Notes: generated by a model from the sequence alone, not told the origin. DNA of 42,815 nucleotides from an uncultured Bacteroidales bacterium (GCA_947165345.1 CAMVAA010000003.1:1-42815), one strand, 5' to 3'. Shown: positions 33,116 to 41,956, counted from the stretch's first letter. Program-made: numbers and translations.

Positions 33116-33592
33116 ATGACTATGGACAGGACATACACAATAAACTATCGGGAATACGCCACCGTGGACGCGCTGGCGCCGGCCGACCGCGAGCTTGTGA
33201 GGCTCGCCGTGTCCGCAGCCGCAACGGCGTATGCACCCTATTCTAAATTCCATGTCGGCGCGGCTCTGCGCCTCGCCGACGGCCGTGTGGTCACAGGCAG
33301 CAACCAGGAGAACGCCGCCTACCCGTCGGGACTCTGTGCCGAGCGGACCGCCCTCTTCGCGGCGTCGGCCCACTATCCGGACCAGCGCGACTACGAAGCC
33401 ATCGCCATTGTCGGCTGCAATCACGAAGGGCACCTCTGCGAGGCGGCGCCCTGCGGCGCATGCCGACAGGTGATGATGGAGTATGAGTCGCAGCAGGGTC
33501 ACCCGATGAGGGTGCTGTGCTACACCGCCGACGGTGGCGTGCGCGAGTTCCAACGCGTGGCCGACCTCCTCCCGTTCGGCTTCGAGATGTAG
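33116..33592 (+). CDS. cdd: Cytidine deaminase
   Basis: This cytosolic, zinc-dependent enzyme deaminates cytidine and deoxycytidine to uridine forms in pyrimidine salvage. The 158 residues are near the usual homotetrameric form. Features: SKFHVGAALRLADGRVVTGSNQENAAYPSGL; the zinc and catalytic motif CAERTAL (Cys74, Glu76); and PCGACRQVMMEY (Cys113, Cys116). A second Met two codons on (33122) is an alternative start. Its start codon lies immediately after a strong terminator, so its promoter is unclear; expression may depend on read-through, or a promoter inside the preceding gene would be needed. Confidence 0.96.
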   Translation: MTMDRTYTINYREYATVDALAPADRELVRLAVSAAATAYAPYSKFHVGAALRLADGRVVTGSNQENAAYPSGLCAERTALFAASAHYPDQRDYEAIAIVGCNHEGHLCEAAPCGACRQVMMEYESQQGHPMRVLCYTADGGVREFQRVADLLPFGFEM

Positions 33593-33652
33593 CCCATCCA
33601 CCTTTTTTTCGCTGATGAGGCAAAAAAATATCGTAGGTTGCGAAAATATTTG

Positions 33653-33660
33653 TACCTTTG
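33653..33660 (+). promoter_or_regulatory. -7 promoter element of the envelope operon
   Basis: TACCTTTG matches TAnnTTTG, 90 bp before the PpiD-like start. The -33 element is poor. Confidence 0.6.
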
Positions 33661-33668
33661 CATGTTTG

Positions 33669-33693
33669 ACAACGTGTGCTTACTGCACGTTGT
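33669..33693 (+). other. 5'-terminal hairpin in the envelope operon leader
   Basis: acaacgtg / cacgttgt, a perfect 8-bp stem with a 9-base loop, begins 9 bp after the -7 element, so it would lie at or near the 5' end of the mRNA. It may protect the transcript. Confidence 0.5.
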
Positions 33694-33749
33694 TGGCTGT
33701 GTATCATTGAATAAGAAGAAATAAACAACTATAAAAATAATAACAGAAA

Positions 33750-35858
33750 ATGGGAATCATTGGAAGTATCAGAAAACATTCGGGATGGGCAGTTGCCATA
33801 GTAGGTATTGCTATCTTGGCGTTCATCCTGGGCGACTTGACCAAGAACAATGGCGGAATACCCGATGTGGGTAAGGTCAACGGCGAGACGATGACCTCGC
33901 AGCGTTTCAACGAGCTCGTGGCGGAAATGGAGAACAACTACAAGCTCCAGCAGCAGACTGCCCAGGTGCCCTCCGACGTCGAGCAGCAGCTCCGCGAACA
34001 GGTGTGGCAGCAGTTTGTCGACGAGAGCCTCATGGAGGAACAGACCTCCAAGATGGGCCTCACGGTGACACCCGCCGAGCTGAGCGATATGTACACCGGC
34101 ACGTTCATCCATCCCTATGTTCGCCAGTCCTTCACTGACCCGCAGACGGGCCAGTTCGACCTGCGTCAGGTGAACTACTGGATTGAGAATTTCGACCAGA
34201 TCGACACGGCTCGCCGTCTGCAGTGGGTGGAGCTCGAGAAGTATGTCCGCACCGACCGCGAACAGCAGAAGTACTCCACGCTCATCAACGCCGGTTTCTA
34301 TATGCCGAAGGCCCTCGCCGAGAAGGTCGCCGAGTATGGCAGCAAGAGCTCCAACATCAGACTCGTCGCTCTGCCCTTCTCGACGGTGAACGACGACGAG
34401 GTCAGCCTCGCCGATGCCGACTACAAGGCCTACTATGACAAACACCGCGCCGACTTCCGCGTCCGCGAGGAGCTGCGCGACCTCGAGTTCATCACCTTCC
34501 CCGTCAACCCGACCCCGCAGGACCTGGCCGACATCCAGACCCAGGTGAACAAGGTGTGGGACGAGTTCCAGACGGTGCCCGAGGAAGAGATTCCTTTCTT
34601 CGTCAACGCCGAGAGCGACCGCAGCTACGACTCTTCGTACGTGCGGGCCAGCAGCCTCCGTGCTCCGTTCGACGAACTGGTGGCCAACGCCAAAGAGGGC
34701 GACATGTTCGCCCCGGTCCTCGCCAACGGCGAGTGGGCCATGGCCAAGGTCCTGAAGAGCGCCATGCGTCCCGACTCGCTGCGCGCTTCGTGGATTATCA
34801 TCCTCAACCAGAACGCCGGCGGCGGCATCACCCGTAGCAACGAGCAGGCCAAGAGCCTTGCCGACAGCGTGCTGAACGTCGTGAAGACAAACAAGATGAG
34901 CTTCGAGGATGCCGTCCAGCAGTTCAGCGACGACCCGCAGAAGGCCAACAACAACGGCGACCTGCAGTGGCAGCTCGACGGTGCCTACGGTTTCCTGAAC
35001 GAGCTTCTGGTCCAGAACCCCGTCGGTAGTTGCTTCGTGTACGAACATCCGCAGGGTGTTGGATACTATGTCGTGAAAGTCACGGACAAGACCCCTGCCG
35101 CCAAGAAGTTCCGTGTGGCCATGGTGACCCGCGAGGTCGTTCCTTCGTCCGCCACCAACCGTGCCGTCTATAACGAGGCCAACCGCTTTGCCGGTCAGAA
35201 CCGCACCATCGACGCCTTCGAGGCTGCCGCTCAGCAGGACAACCTGCAGGTCCGCAGCGCCCGCACCACCATGATGTCCAACTCTATATCCGGCGTCAAC
35301 AATGCCCGTAGCATTGTTCAGTGGGCCTATAACGAGGAAACAAAGGTGGGAACCGTGGCTGACCAGGTCTATGAGTGCGACGGTGTCTTCGTCGTCGTGG
35401 CCCTGAAAGACGTCTTCCGCAAAGGCTACGCCACCCTCGACCAGGTGCGTCCCATGATTGAGCAGCCCACGCGTCTCGACAAGAAAGGCGAGCTCCTGAT
35501 GGCCCGCGCCGGCGAGGCTGTGAAAGCCAGCAAGGATATCAACGCTATTTCCACGAAACTCAATGTGGCTGTCGACACCCTGGACAGCGTGTCGTTCGCC
35601 GACTACTATCTCGGCCGCTATGGCATGGAGCCCAAGGTCCTCTCGGCTGTGGCCGCCACGCAGTCCGGCCTTGTCGGCCCGGTCAAGGGTGCCAGTGGCG
35701 TGTACATGGTACAGGTCGATGGCAAGAACGAGCGTGAGGTCAACGCCGAGGCAGTGCGTGCCCAGCTCGAACAGGCCTACCGCAACAAGAGCCGCATGGC
35801 TACGCAGGTGTTGCGCGACAACGCCAAGATAACCGACCAGCGTAACAAGTTCTTCTAA
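33750..35858 (+). CDS. PpiD/SurA-like peptidyl-prolyl isomerase
   Basis: A 702-residue inner-membrane-anchored periplasmic folding factor. One membrane helix near the N-terminus (WAVAIVGIAILAFILGDL, about 13-30) is followed by an SurA_N-like helical region (VNGETMTSQRFNELVAEMENN), then a parvulin-type PPIase domain at about 345-460 (RASWIIILNQNAGGG, SFEDAVQQFSDDP, NNNGDLQWQLDGAYGFLNELL, VGYYVVKVTDKTP) and a further chaperone-like C-terminal part. The overall layout is that of Bacteroidota PpiD. It heads a run of envelope genes (M23 peptidase, dxr, rseP, lptG) and its leader carries a 5' hairpin. Confidence 0.92.
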   Translation: MGIIGSIRKHSGWAVAIVGIAILAFILGDLTKNNGGIPDVGKVNGETMTSQRFNELVAEMENNYKLQQQTAQVPSDVEQQLREQVWQQFVDESLMEEQTSKMGLTVTPAELSDMYTGTFIHPYVRQSFTDPQTGQFDLRQVNYWIENFDQIDTARRLQWVELEKYVRTDREQQKYSTLINAGFYMPKALAEKVAEYGSKSSNIRLVALPFSTVNDDEVSLADADYKAYYDKHRADFRVREELRDLEFITFPVNPTPQDLADIQTQVNKVWDEFQTVPEEEIPFFVNAESDRSYDSSYVRASSLRAPFDELVANAKEGDMFAPVLANGEWAMAKVLKSAMRPDSLRASWIIILNQNAGGGITRSNEQAKSLADSVLNVVKTNKMSFEDAVQQFSDDPQKANNNGDLQWQLDGAYGFLNELLVQNPVGSCFVYEHPQGVGYYVVKVTDKTPAAKKFRVAMVTREVVPSSATNRAVYNEANRFAGQNRTIDAFEAAAQQDNLQVRSARTTMMSNSISGVNNARSIVQWAYNEETKVGTVADQVYECDGVFVVVALKDVFRKGYATLDQVRPMIEQPTRLDKKGELLMARAGEAVKASKDINAISTKLNVAVDTLDSVSFADYYLGRYGMEPKVLSAVAATQSGLVGPVKGASGVYMVQVDGKNEREVNAEAVRAQLEQAYRNKSRMATQVLRDNAKITDQRNKFF

Positions 35859-35879
35859 ACAGAGACCAAGCGTCTGGCG

Positions 35880-35940
35880 ATGAATGATGGATGACGGGCG
35901 CTGGCTTGTAAAGCTGGTTCGTCATTCATCATTCTTCATT
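35880..35940. repeat. Inverted repeat between the PpiD-like and M23 genes
   Basis: The arms aatgatggatgacg and cgtcattcatcatt pair over 14 bp with one mismatch and continue outward (atga / tcat with a small bulge). The centre is a 24-base loop. The arms consist of repeated TGAATGA-type units. It may act as a terminator or mRNA stabiliser, or be a mobile hairpin repeat. Confidence 0.65.
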
Positions 35941-35956
35941 AACGGGAGACACCGTA

Positions 35957-36868
35957 ATGGGACTGAAAGACCTGTGGTACAGGATAAGGCGCGCACCCTT
36001 CGGCGATGTGATAAGGCACAAGCATCGCTTTGTGGTGATGGACACCGACACCTATAAGGAGAAGTTCTCCTTCCAGCTGTCGGGTATCAATCTGTTTGTC
36101 ACCATCGGTGTCACGGTGATAGTCCTCATTGTCCTGACTACCGTCCTCATCGCATTCACCCCGTTGCGCGAATATATCCCGGGCTATACCGATACCGAGA
36201 TGATAGAGCAGACCTATGTCAATGCCAAGAAGATAGACTCCCTTGAGACAGCGCTTGCCGACCAGGAGTGGCTCATCGCCACGGTCCAGGCCGTCATGCG
36301 GGGCGACGACATGGGTGCACAGGCTGACAGTGTGAAAAGCGACAGCCTCTCTACGCTGGAGCACCTGTCTGCCGTCTACAGGCGAAGCCGCGAGGACAGC
36401 CTGTTGCGTGCCGAGGTGGAGAAAGAAGACAACCGCTACGAGGTGAAGGCGAGCGGCGCCGCGTCTTCCGCCACATCGGCGGGCGATAGTCCTGGCGTGA
36501 CCAGCCTCTTCTATCCGCCGGTGAAAGGTAATATCATCGCCCCTTACGACGCCATACGCCGGCACTATGGCGTCGACATCGCTGCCGCCGCCAGTAGCCC
36601 GGTCAGCGCCGCATATAGCGGAACTGTCGTCTTCGCCGGCTTCGCCGCCGATGAGGGATACGTCATAGCGCTCCAGCACCCGGCTGGGGTTATCACCGTC
36701 TACCGTAACAACAGCGCCCTCCTGAAGCATCAGGGCGATGTGGTGAGGGTCGGTGAGCCCATCGCCTATGCCGGCGCCGGCAACAACCGCGAACTCGGTC
36801 CGCATCTGCATCTCGAAGTGTGGGTTAACGGCTCCCCGGTTAATCCAATAGACTATATATCATTCTGA
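35957..36868 (+). CDS. M23-family peptidoglycan metallopeptidase
   Basis: A 303-residue membrane-anchored protein. A membrane helix at about 45-67 (LFVTIGVTVIVLIVLTTVLIAF) and a helical stalk precede an M23 (LytM) domain at about 185-300. The zinc ligands and catalytic residues of LytM are all present: HYGVD (His203, Asp207), His241 in YVIALQH, and HLH (His283, His285) in GPHLHLEVWVNG. It is therefore predicted to be an active endopeptidase acting on peptidoglycan cross-links in the periplasm. The start at 35957 has an alternative Met inside the coding region, but the family N-terminus (LKDLWYRIRRAPFGDVIRHKHRF) supports this one. dxr follows after 6 bp. Confidence 0.93.
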   Translation: MGLKDLWYRIRRAPFGDVIRHKHRFVVMDTDTYKEKFSFQLSGINLFVTIGVTVIVLIVLTTVLIAFTPLREYIPGYTDTEMIEQTYVNAKKIDSLETALADQEWLIATVQAVMRGDDMGAQADSVKSDSLSTLEHLSAVYRRSREDSLLRAEVEKEDNRYEVKASGAASSATSAGDSPGVTSLFYPPVKGNIIAPYDAIRRHYGVDIAAAASSPVSAAYSGTVVFAGFAADEGYVIALQHPAGVITVYRNNSALLKHQGDVVRVGEPIAYAGAGNNRELGPHLHLEVWVNGSPVNPIDYISF

Positions 36869-36874
36869 TCCGAC

Positions 36875-38002
36875 TTGAAAAAGATAGCAATATTAGGTTC
36901 TACAGGCTCGATAGGCACCCAGACACTCAATGTGGTACGTCGTCACGGCGATTTGTTCGCCGTTGAGGTGCTGTGTGCCGGGTCCAATGCCGAACTCCTC
37001 GTCGCACAAGCTCTGGAATTCAACCCCAACGCCGTCGTCATTGCCGACGAGTCCAAGTATGAGCAGGTCTGCAAGGCCCTTGCCGCCACCGATATCAAGG
37101 TGTTTGCCGGCGAGGCGGCTATCGAGGATCTCATGACGATGGATAGTATAGACATCGTCGTGGCGGCAATAGTGGGTTTCGCTGGGTTGCGACCCACCCT
37201 CAAGGCGTTGGAGTGCGGCAAGCCTGTCGCATTGGCCAACAAGGAGACAATGGTCGTGGCGGGCAGTATAGTGACTGCTGCAGCCATGCGCCACAAGGTG
37301 CCCATACTGCCGGTCGACAGCGAACACTCGGCCATCTTCCAGTGTCTTGTCGGTGAGTGCAGCCCTGTCGACAAAATCCTGCTCACCGCCAGCGGTGGCC
37401 CCTTCCGTGGCTACAGCCGTGAGCGGCTGGCGTCGGTTACGGTCGAACAAGCCCTCCACCATCCCAACTGGAGTATGGGCCGTAAGGTGACGGTCGATTC
37501 CGCGACGCTTATGAACAAAGGCCTTGAGGTTATCGAGGCGCGATGGCTCTTCGGTGTCGATGCCAACGATATAGAGGTGGTGGTGCATCCGCAGTCGGTG
37601 GTCCATTCGATGGTCCAGTTTTCCGACGGAAGCATCAAGGCTCAACTCGGTGTCCCAACCATGGAGACCCCCATCCAGTATGCCCTCACCTTCCCTGAAC
37701 GGGTCGAGAGTCATCTCCCGCGTCTCGACTTCGCAGACTACCCGTCGCTTACCTTCGAGAAGCCTGACCGGTCGGCATTCCGTTGCCTCGACCTGGCCTA
37801 CCGCGCTATTGCTCAGGGAGGCAACATGCCCTGCGTGATGAATGCTGCCAACGAGGTTGCTGTCCAGCGTTTCCTCGGCGGCGAAATTGGCTTCCTCGAC
37901 ATTGCCGACGTCGTCGAGCACGCCATGCAGACAGCCCCGTTTGTGGCCGACCCCTCCCTCGCCGACCTCCTCGCCACCGATGCAGAAATACGAAACCATT
38001 GA
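36875..38002 (+). CDS. dxr: 1-deoxy-D-xylulose 5-phosphate reductoisomerase
   Basis: Dxr makes 2-C-methyl-D-erythritol 4-phosphate from DXP, the committed step of the MEP isoprenoid pathway, in the cytosol. The 375 residues fit the family. The start codon is TTG (36875); it is forced by the NADPH-binding N-terminus KKIAILGSTGSIGTQTL. Other features: VDSEHSAIFQCL with metal-binding Asp and Glu, SGGPFRG, HHPNWSMGRKVTVDSATLMNKG, VHPQSVVHSMVQFSDGS and the helical C-terminal domain. It is only 6 bp after the M23 gene and 35 bp before rseP, a common Bacteroidota arrangement. Confidence 0.97.
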   Translation: MKKIAILGSTGSIGTQTLNVVRRHGDLFAVEVLCAGSNAELLVAQALEFNPNAVVIADESKYEQVCKALAATDIKVFAGEAAIEDLMTMDSIDIVVAAIVGFAGLRPTLKALECGKPVALANKETMVVAGSIVTAAAMRHKVPILPVDSEHSAIFQCLVGECSPVDKILLTASGGPFRGYSRERLASVTVEQALHHPNWSMGRKVTVDSATLMNKGLEVIEARWLFGVDANDIEVVVHPQSVVHSMVQFSDGSIKAQLGVPTMETPIQYALTFPERVESHLPRLDFADYPSLTFEKPDRSAFRCLDLAYRAIAQGGNMPCVMNAANEVAVQRFLGGEIGFLDIADVVEHAMQTAPFVADPSLADLLATDAEIRNH

Positions 38003-38037
38003 CAAATAATACAAAATCCCTCATCATATTTGAATAG

Positions 38038-39438
38038 ATGAATTGGTTAGCCTTATTACTCAGCCTCTCGCTCCTCGTCGCCACCCACGAGCTTGGACAT
38101 TTGGCCTTCGCTAAACTGTTCCACGTGCGAGTACGCCGCTACTATATTTTCTTCAACTGGAAGTTCTCTATCCTCAAGGCTAAGAAGTTCGGCGGCCGTT
38201 GGCATTTCCTTTTCTTCAATGCCGACACTCCCGAGTCGTGGGACGAGAAAAACCTCGCCCCCGAGGACCAGAACAATACTCTGTGGGGCCTTGGATGGAT
38301 TCCGCTTGGCGGCTACTGCGACATCGCAGGTATGATCGACGAGACCAAGAGTGCCGACGACCTCGAGAGCGAGCCGCAGCCGTGGGAGTACCGCACCAAG
38401 CCTGCATGGCAGCGCCTCTGCATCATCAGTGGCGGTGTGCTGGTCAACTTCCTTTCTGCTCTGCTCATCTACGGTGTCATGTTTGCTCACTGGGGTAAGG
38501 ACGAACTACCGTTGCGCAGTGCCTCGCTTGGCTACGACTACCATCAGGTGATGCTCGACCAGGGCTTTCAGAACGGGGACATCATTTATGCCCTCGACGG
38601 CAAGGACTATTACGAGGTCGTCGATGTCAACAAGGCCCTCCTCCTCGAATCCCCTCGTATGGCCACCGTCTTGCGCGGCGACTCGCTGGTTGACATACCC
38701 CTCGGCGACCGTCTCGTCGAGCGGGTCAATACCGAACGGGTCAAACAGCTGATGTCGCTCCGCATCCCGTTTGTCGTCAAAGGGTTCGCTTCTGGCTCTA
38801 CGGCCGAGAAAGCCGGACTCATGACGGGCGACAGTGTGGTTAGTGTCGATGGCGAGCGTCTCGCCTCGTTTGGCGATATAATTAAGGTCCTCGGCCAGTC
38901 GAAGGACACGGACGTCACCATCGGTTTCTACCGTGGCGGCGTGTACGACTCGTTGCCGGTCCATGTTAATTCCAATGGCAAGATTGGGGTGCAGTGTGAG
39001 AACGACATCTCCCGCCTCTTCCCCGGCTACCGTCATGTCGAGTATAATATCCTCCAGGCCATACCGGCCGGTATAGCTCACGGATGGAGCACGTTGGTCA
39101 ACTACGTCTCTTCACTCAAGCTCCTCTTTGCCCCCGGCGGAGCCCAGAACCTCGGCGGCTTTGGCGCCATGGCCTCCCTCTTCCCAGACCACTGGAGCTG
39201 GCAGGCATTCTGGGAACTAACGGCCCTTCTCGCATTGGTCCTCGCCTTCATGAACGTCATCCCCATCCCCGGCCTCGACGGCGGCCACATCATCTTCACC
39301 CTGTGGGAGATTATTAGTCGCCGCAAGCCGTCGGACAAGTTCCTCACCGTGGCACAGAACGTCGGAATGTGGCTCCTGCTGGCCCTGATGATTGTGGCCA
39401 ACGGCAACGACATCCTGCGCTGGCTTGGATTGATGTAG
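38038..39438 (+). CDS. rseP: Site-2 protease, RseP-like
   Basis: A 466-residue inner-membrane zinc metalloprotease that cuts proteins within the membrane (anti-sigma factors or signal-peptide remnants in known cases). Features: the zinc motif HELGH (His17-His21) in the first helix, GWIPLGGYCDIAGM, ISGGVLVNFLSALLIYGVMF, a PDZ domain at about 250-330 (VKGFASGSTAEKAGLMTGDSVVSVDG) and the third ligand in NVIPIPGLDGGH (Asp at about 414) before the last helices. The region between helix one and the PDZ is longer than in E. coli, typical of Bacteroidota. The natural substrate is unknown. It lies between dxr and lptG in one transcript. Confidence 0.95.
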   Translation: MNWLALLLSLSLLVATHELGHLAFAKLFHVRVRRYYIFFNWKFSILKAKKFGGRWHFLFFNADTPESWDEKNLAPEDQNNTLWGLGWIPLGGYCDIAGMIDETKSADDLESEPQPWEYRTKPAWQRLCIISGGVLVNFLSALLIYGVMFAHWGKDELPLRSASLGYDYHQVMLDQGFQNGDIIYALDGKDYYEVVDVNKALLLESPRMATVLRGDSLVDIPLGDRLVERVNTERVKQLMSLRIPFVVKGFASGSTAEKAGLMTGDSVVSVDGERLASFGDIIKVLGQSKDTDVTIGFYRGGVYDSLPVHVNSNGKIGVQCENDISRLFPGYRHVEYNILQAIPAGIAHGWSTLVNYVSSLKLLFAPGGAQNLGGFGAMASLFPDHWSWQAFWELTALLALVLAFMNVIPIPGLDGGHIIFTLWEIISRRKPSDKFLTVAQNVGMWLLLALMIVANGNDILRWLGLM

Positions 39439-39472
39439 GCGTATTGCAATAACTCTCTAATACCCGGATACG

Positions 39473-40927
39473 TTGAAGAAGATAGATCGCCTTATCTTGC
39501 GTTCGTTCCTCGGACCCTTGGTGCTGACCTTTGCGGTGGCGGTCTTCGTGCTGCTCATGCAGTTCGTATGGAAATATATCGACGATATGGTTGGCAAAGG
39601 TCTGGAGTTCGGCGTCATAGCCGAGCTGCTCATGTACGCATCGGCCACCTTTGTTCCCATGGCGCTCCCGATAGCGGTCCTCTTTGCTTCAATTATGACC
39701 ATGGGTAACTTCGGCGAGAAGTACGAACTCGTGGCCATGAAGGCCGGTGGCATCAGCGTCAGCCGCGTCATGCTCCCCATGGCTGTCGTCGTGCTGCTGC
39801 TCACCGGCGTGGCATTTTATTTCGCCAACAACATCATGCCCGAAGCCATGGTCCGCTACCGGACCACCCTCTATGACATCACTCGCAAGAAGCCGGCCGT
39901 CAACATACGTCCCGGCGAGTACTACCAGGAGATAGAAGGCTACGTTATCCGCATCGGCAGCAAAGGCCAAGACGGTCACACCCTCAACGACATCATAATC
40001 TACAACCACACCCAGGGCATGACCGAGGTCGACGTTACCGTCGCCCGCCACGGCACCATGGAGACCATCCTCAACGGCCGCTACCTCGTTTTCACCCTCG
40101 AGGACGGCTATTCCTACACCGAGTCGACCACCGGCGAGCACTACAGGCGCCGACCCCTCACCACAATCAGCTTCAAGCGCCAGACCATCACCCTCGACAT
40201 CTCCTCGTTCGCCTACAACAAGAGCACCGAAGACCTCTTCAAGGGCGGCTACCAGATGATGGATGTCGCGCAGCTCAATAGCCGTATTCATGACCTCGAC
40301 TCTTCGCTCGACGCACGGCGTGCATCGTACGGCGTCGACCTGCAGGGCACTATGTATCTCTGGCGCCATTTCTGTGCCAGCCCCGCCGCCGTCGCCGCCT
40401 CCGGGCTGCCAACCTTCGACGAACGGCTCGCCGCTACCGACGCGTCGACCCTCCAGCGTGCCTTCGACCGCGCTCGCCATCTGGCCTATACGGCCGCCAA
40501 GGACAGCCGCAGCTACGAAGGCGTCATCGACAACGACCGTGAGTACATCAACCGCCACCATATCGAGAAGCAGCGCAAGTTCACCCTCTCCATCGCCTGT
40601 CTGCTCCTTTTCCTCATCGGCGCCCCGTTCGGAAGCATCGTCCGCAAAGGCGGCCTCGGTGTGCCGCTCGTGGCTTCGGTAGGTTTCTTCGTGCTCTACT
40701 ATGTGGTCGGCATGATCGCCGAGAAGGCAGTCCGCGAGTCGGCCCTCGGCCCCGAGGGGATGTGGGTCTCCACGCTCGTCATGCTTCCCATAGGCATCTT
40801 CCTCACCCTCGAAGCCACCACCGACTCGTCGTTCTTCGACGCCGCCTCGTGGCGCCGCCTCTTCCGCCGCCGTCGTAAGCAGGACGCGGACCGCACCCCT
40901 TCCCCAGCCCCCTCGGAAGCCGACTAA
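39473..40927 (+). CDS. LptF/LptG family lipopolysaccharide export permease
   Basis: A 484-residue inner-membrane subunit of the Lpt machine that extracts lipopolysaccharide for transport to the outer membrane. The start codon is TTG (39473), forced by the N-terminus KKIDRLILRSFLGPLVLTF, the family opening. Three N-terminal helices (AVAVFVLLMQFVWKYIDDM, ASATFVPMALPIAVLFASIM, MAVVVLLLTGVAFYFANN) precede a periplasmic jelly-roll at about 140-260, then three C-terminal helices (IACLLLFLIGAPFGSIVRKGG, VASVGFFVLYYVVGMIAEKA, LVMLPIGIFLTLEATT). Bacteroidota genes of this type are often single fused-function homologues annotated LptF or LptG. The C-terminus ends in a basic, Pro-rich tail. Confidence 0.93.
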   Translation: MKKIDRLILRSFLGPLVLTFAVAVFVLLMQFVWKYIDDMVGKGLEFGVIAELLMYASATFVPMALPIAVLFASIMTMGNFGEKYELVAMKAGGISVSRVMLPMAVVVLLLTGVAFYFANNIMPEAMVRYRTTLYDITRKKPAVNIRPGEYYQEIEGYVIRIGSKGQDGHTLNDIIIYNHTQGMTEVDVTVARHGTMETILNGRYLVFTLEDGYSYTESTTGEHYRRRPLTTISFKRQTITLDISSFAYNKSTEDLFKGGYQMMDVAQLNSRIHDLDSSLDARRASYGVDLQGTMYLWRHFCASPAAVAASGLPTFDERLAATDASTLQRAFDRARHLAYTAAKDSRSYEGVIDNDREYINRHHIEKQRKFTLSIACLLLFLIGAPFGSIVRKGGLGVPLVASVGFFVLYYVVGMIAEKAVRESALGPEGMWVSTLVMLPIGIFLTLEATTDSSFFDAASWRRLFRRRRKQDADRTPSPAPSEAD

Positions 40928-41026
40928 CCGCCATGTTATAAGCGACTTGCGCCCCCACTGGCCCCACCCGTGCCGTTGGCCCTAACGGCCGAACCTTGCA
41001 GTGCCAGCAAGGGTTTCCCCGCACCC

Positions 41027-41070
41027 TCTCTACCCCCTCTCTGGGGCCTCTCTACCCCCTCCCTACCCCC
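41027..41070. repeat. 11-bp C-rich tandem repeat, 4 units (site 4)
   Basis: Units tctctaccccc, tctctggggcc, tctctaccccc, tccctaccccc. The second is the B-type (GGG) variant, so the A/B alternation of the 16653 array is reproduced here. It lies 99 bp after the LptF/G stop and 90 bp before pyrK. Confidence 0.9.
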
Positions 41071-41160
41071 AAGCTGCCAATCTGCAGACCCTCGTCCTTC
41101 CGTCCGGGCACAATAATAATTCCCGTTGTGCGTTATAGTGAAAAGAAAACAACAATCCTG

Positions 41161-41934
41161 ATGAAAGAGATACACGATTTCACCATTTTGGAACGTCGCT
41201 CGTTGGGCGACAGCTATTTCTCTCTGCTGCTCGGCCACGGGGGAAAGATGCAGACCACCCTCCCCGGCCAGTTTGTCGAGGTGCAGGTGGAAGGCGAGCC
41301 CAAGGTGATGCTCCGGCGCCCCATTTCGGTCCATGACGTGGACGAAGTGGCTGGTACCATGACTCTTATGATACAAATCGTGGGCTCCGGCACCCGGCGG
41401 CTGGCGCAGCTCGGGGTGGGGGAGAGGCTCAATGTCGTCTACCCCTTGGGCCATGGTTTCAGCACCGACCTGCCGTCCGGCAGCCACGCTCTGCTGGTGG
41501 GCGGCGGAGCCGGCATCGCCCCGCTGTTCTATCTGGCCAAGGTCCTGAAAGCAAGGGGTGTGGAGTGCACGGTGTTGTTGGGCGGCCGCTCCGCGAACCT
41601 CATACCCGTGAGCGACGCCTTCGAGCCCTACGGCCGCGTCTGCGTGACCACCGACGACGGTTCGCGCGGCCATAAGGGCCTCGTTGTCAGCCATCCCGCC
41701 TTCGCCGAGCGCTACGACATGGTCTACACCTGCGGCCCCACGCCCATGATGAAGGCCGTGGCACGCAGTGCCGCCGAGCGCGGGCTGCGCTGCGAAGTGA
41801 GCCTGGAGAACATGATGGCCTGTGGCGTCGGCGCTTGCCTCTGCTGTGTCACCGACACCGACCAGGGGCACCGCTGCGTCTGCAAAGATGGTCCGGTGTT
41901 CGATATCAGCACCATGCAGAAGTGGTACAAATAA
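41161..41934 (+). CDS. pyrK: Dihydroorotate dehydrogenase class 1B, electron-transfer subunit
   Basis: PyrK passes electrons from dihydroorotate oxidation (by PyrD) to NAD+ through FAD and a 2Fe-2S cluster, in pyrimidine synthesis. ATG 41161 is chosen; the frame is open 165 bp further upstream but that part is translated 11-bp repeat. Features over 257 residues: an FAD-binding barrel with MLRRPISVHDVDE, the NAD-binding GGGAGIAPLFYLAKVLKARG, TDDGSRGHKGLV, YTCGPTPMMKAV, and the cluster ligands MACGVGACLCC plus CVCKDGPVF. It is followed by pyrD after 115 bp containing a folded element. Confidence 0.96.
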   Translation: MKEIHDFTILERRSLGDSYFSLLLGHGGKMQTTLPGQFVEVQVEGEPKVMLRRPISVHDVDEVAGTMTLMIQIVGSGTRRLAQLGVGERLNVVYPLGHGFSTDLPSGSHALLVGGGAGIAPLFYLAKVLKARGVECTVLLGGRSANLIPVSDAFEPYGRVCVTTDDGSRGHKGLVVSHPAFAERYDMVYTCGPTPMMKAVARSAAERGLRCEVSLENMMACGVGACLCCVTDTDQGHRCVCKDGPVFDISTMQKWYK

Positions 41935-41956
41935 AACACGACAAGAGGAAATGTCC

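Noticed and set aside
33729-35048. 439-residue minus-strand ORF
   Set aside because: Antisense shadow of the PpiD-like gene, with no domain features.
36893-38014. 373-residue minus-strand ORF
   Set aside because: Antisense shadow of dxr.
40996-41160. N-terminal extension of pyrK
   Set aside because: It translates the 11-bp repeat; the PyrK family starts at MKEIHDF (41161).
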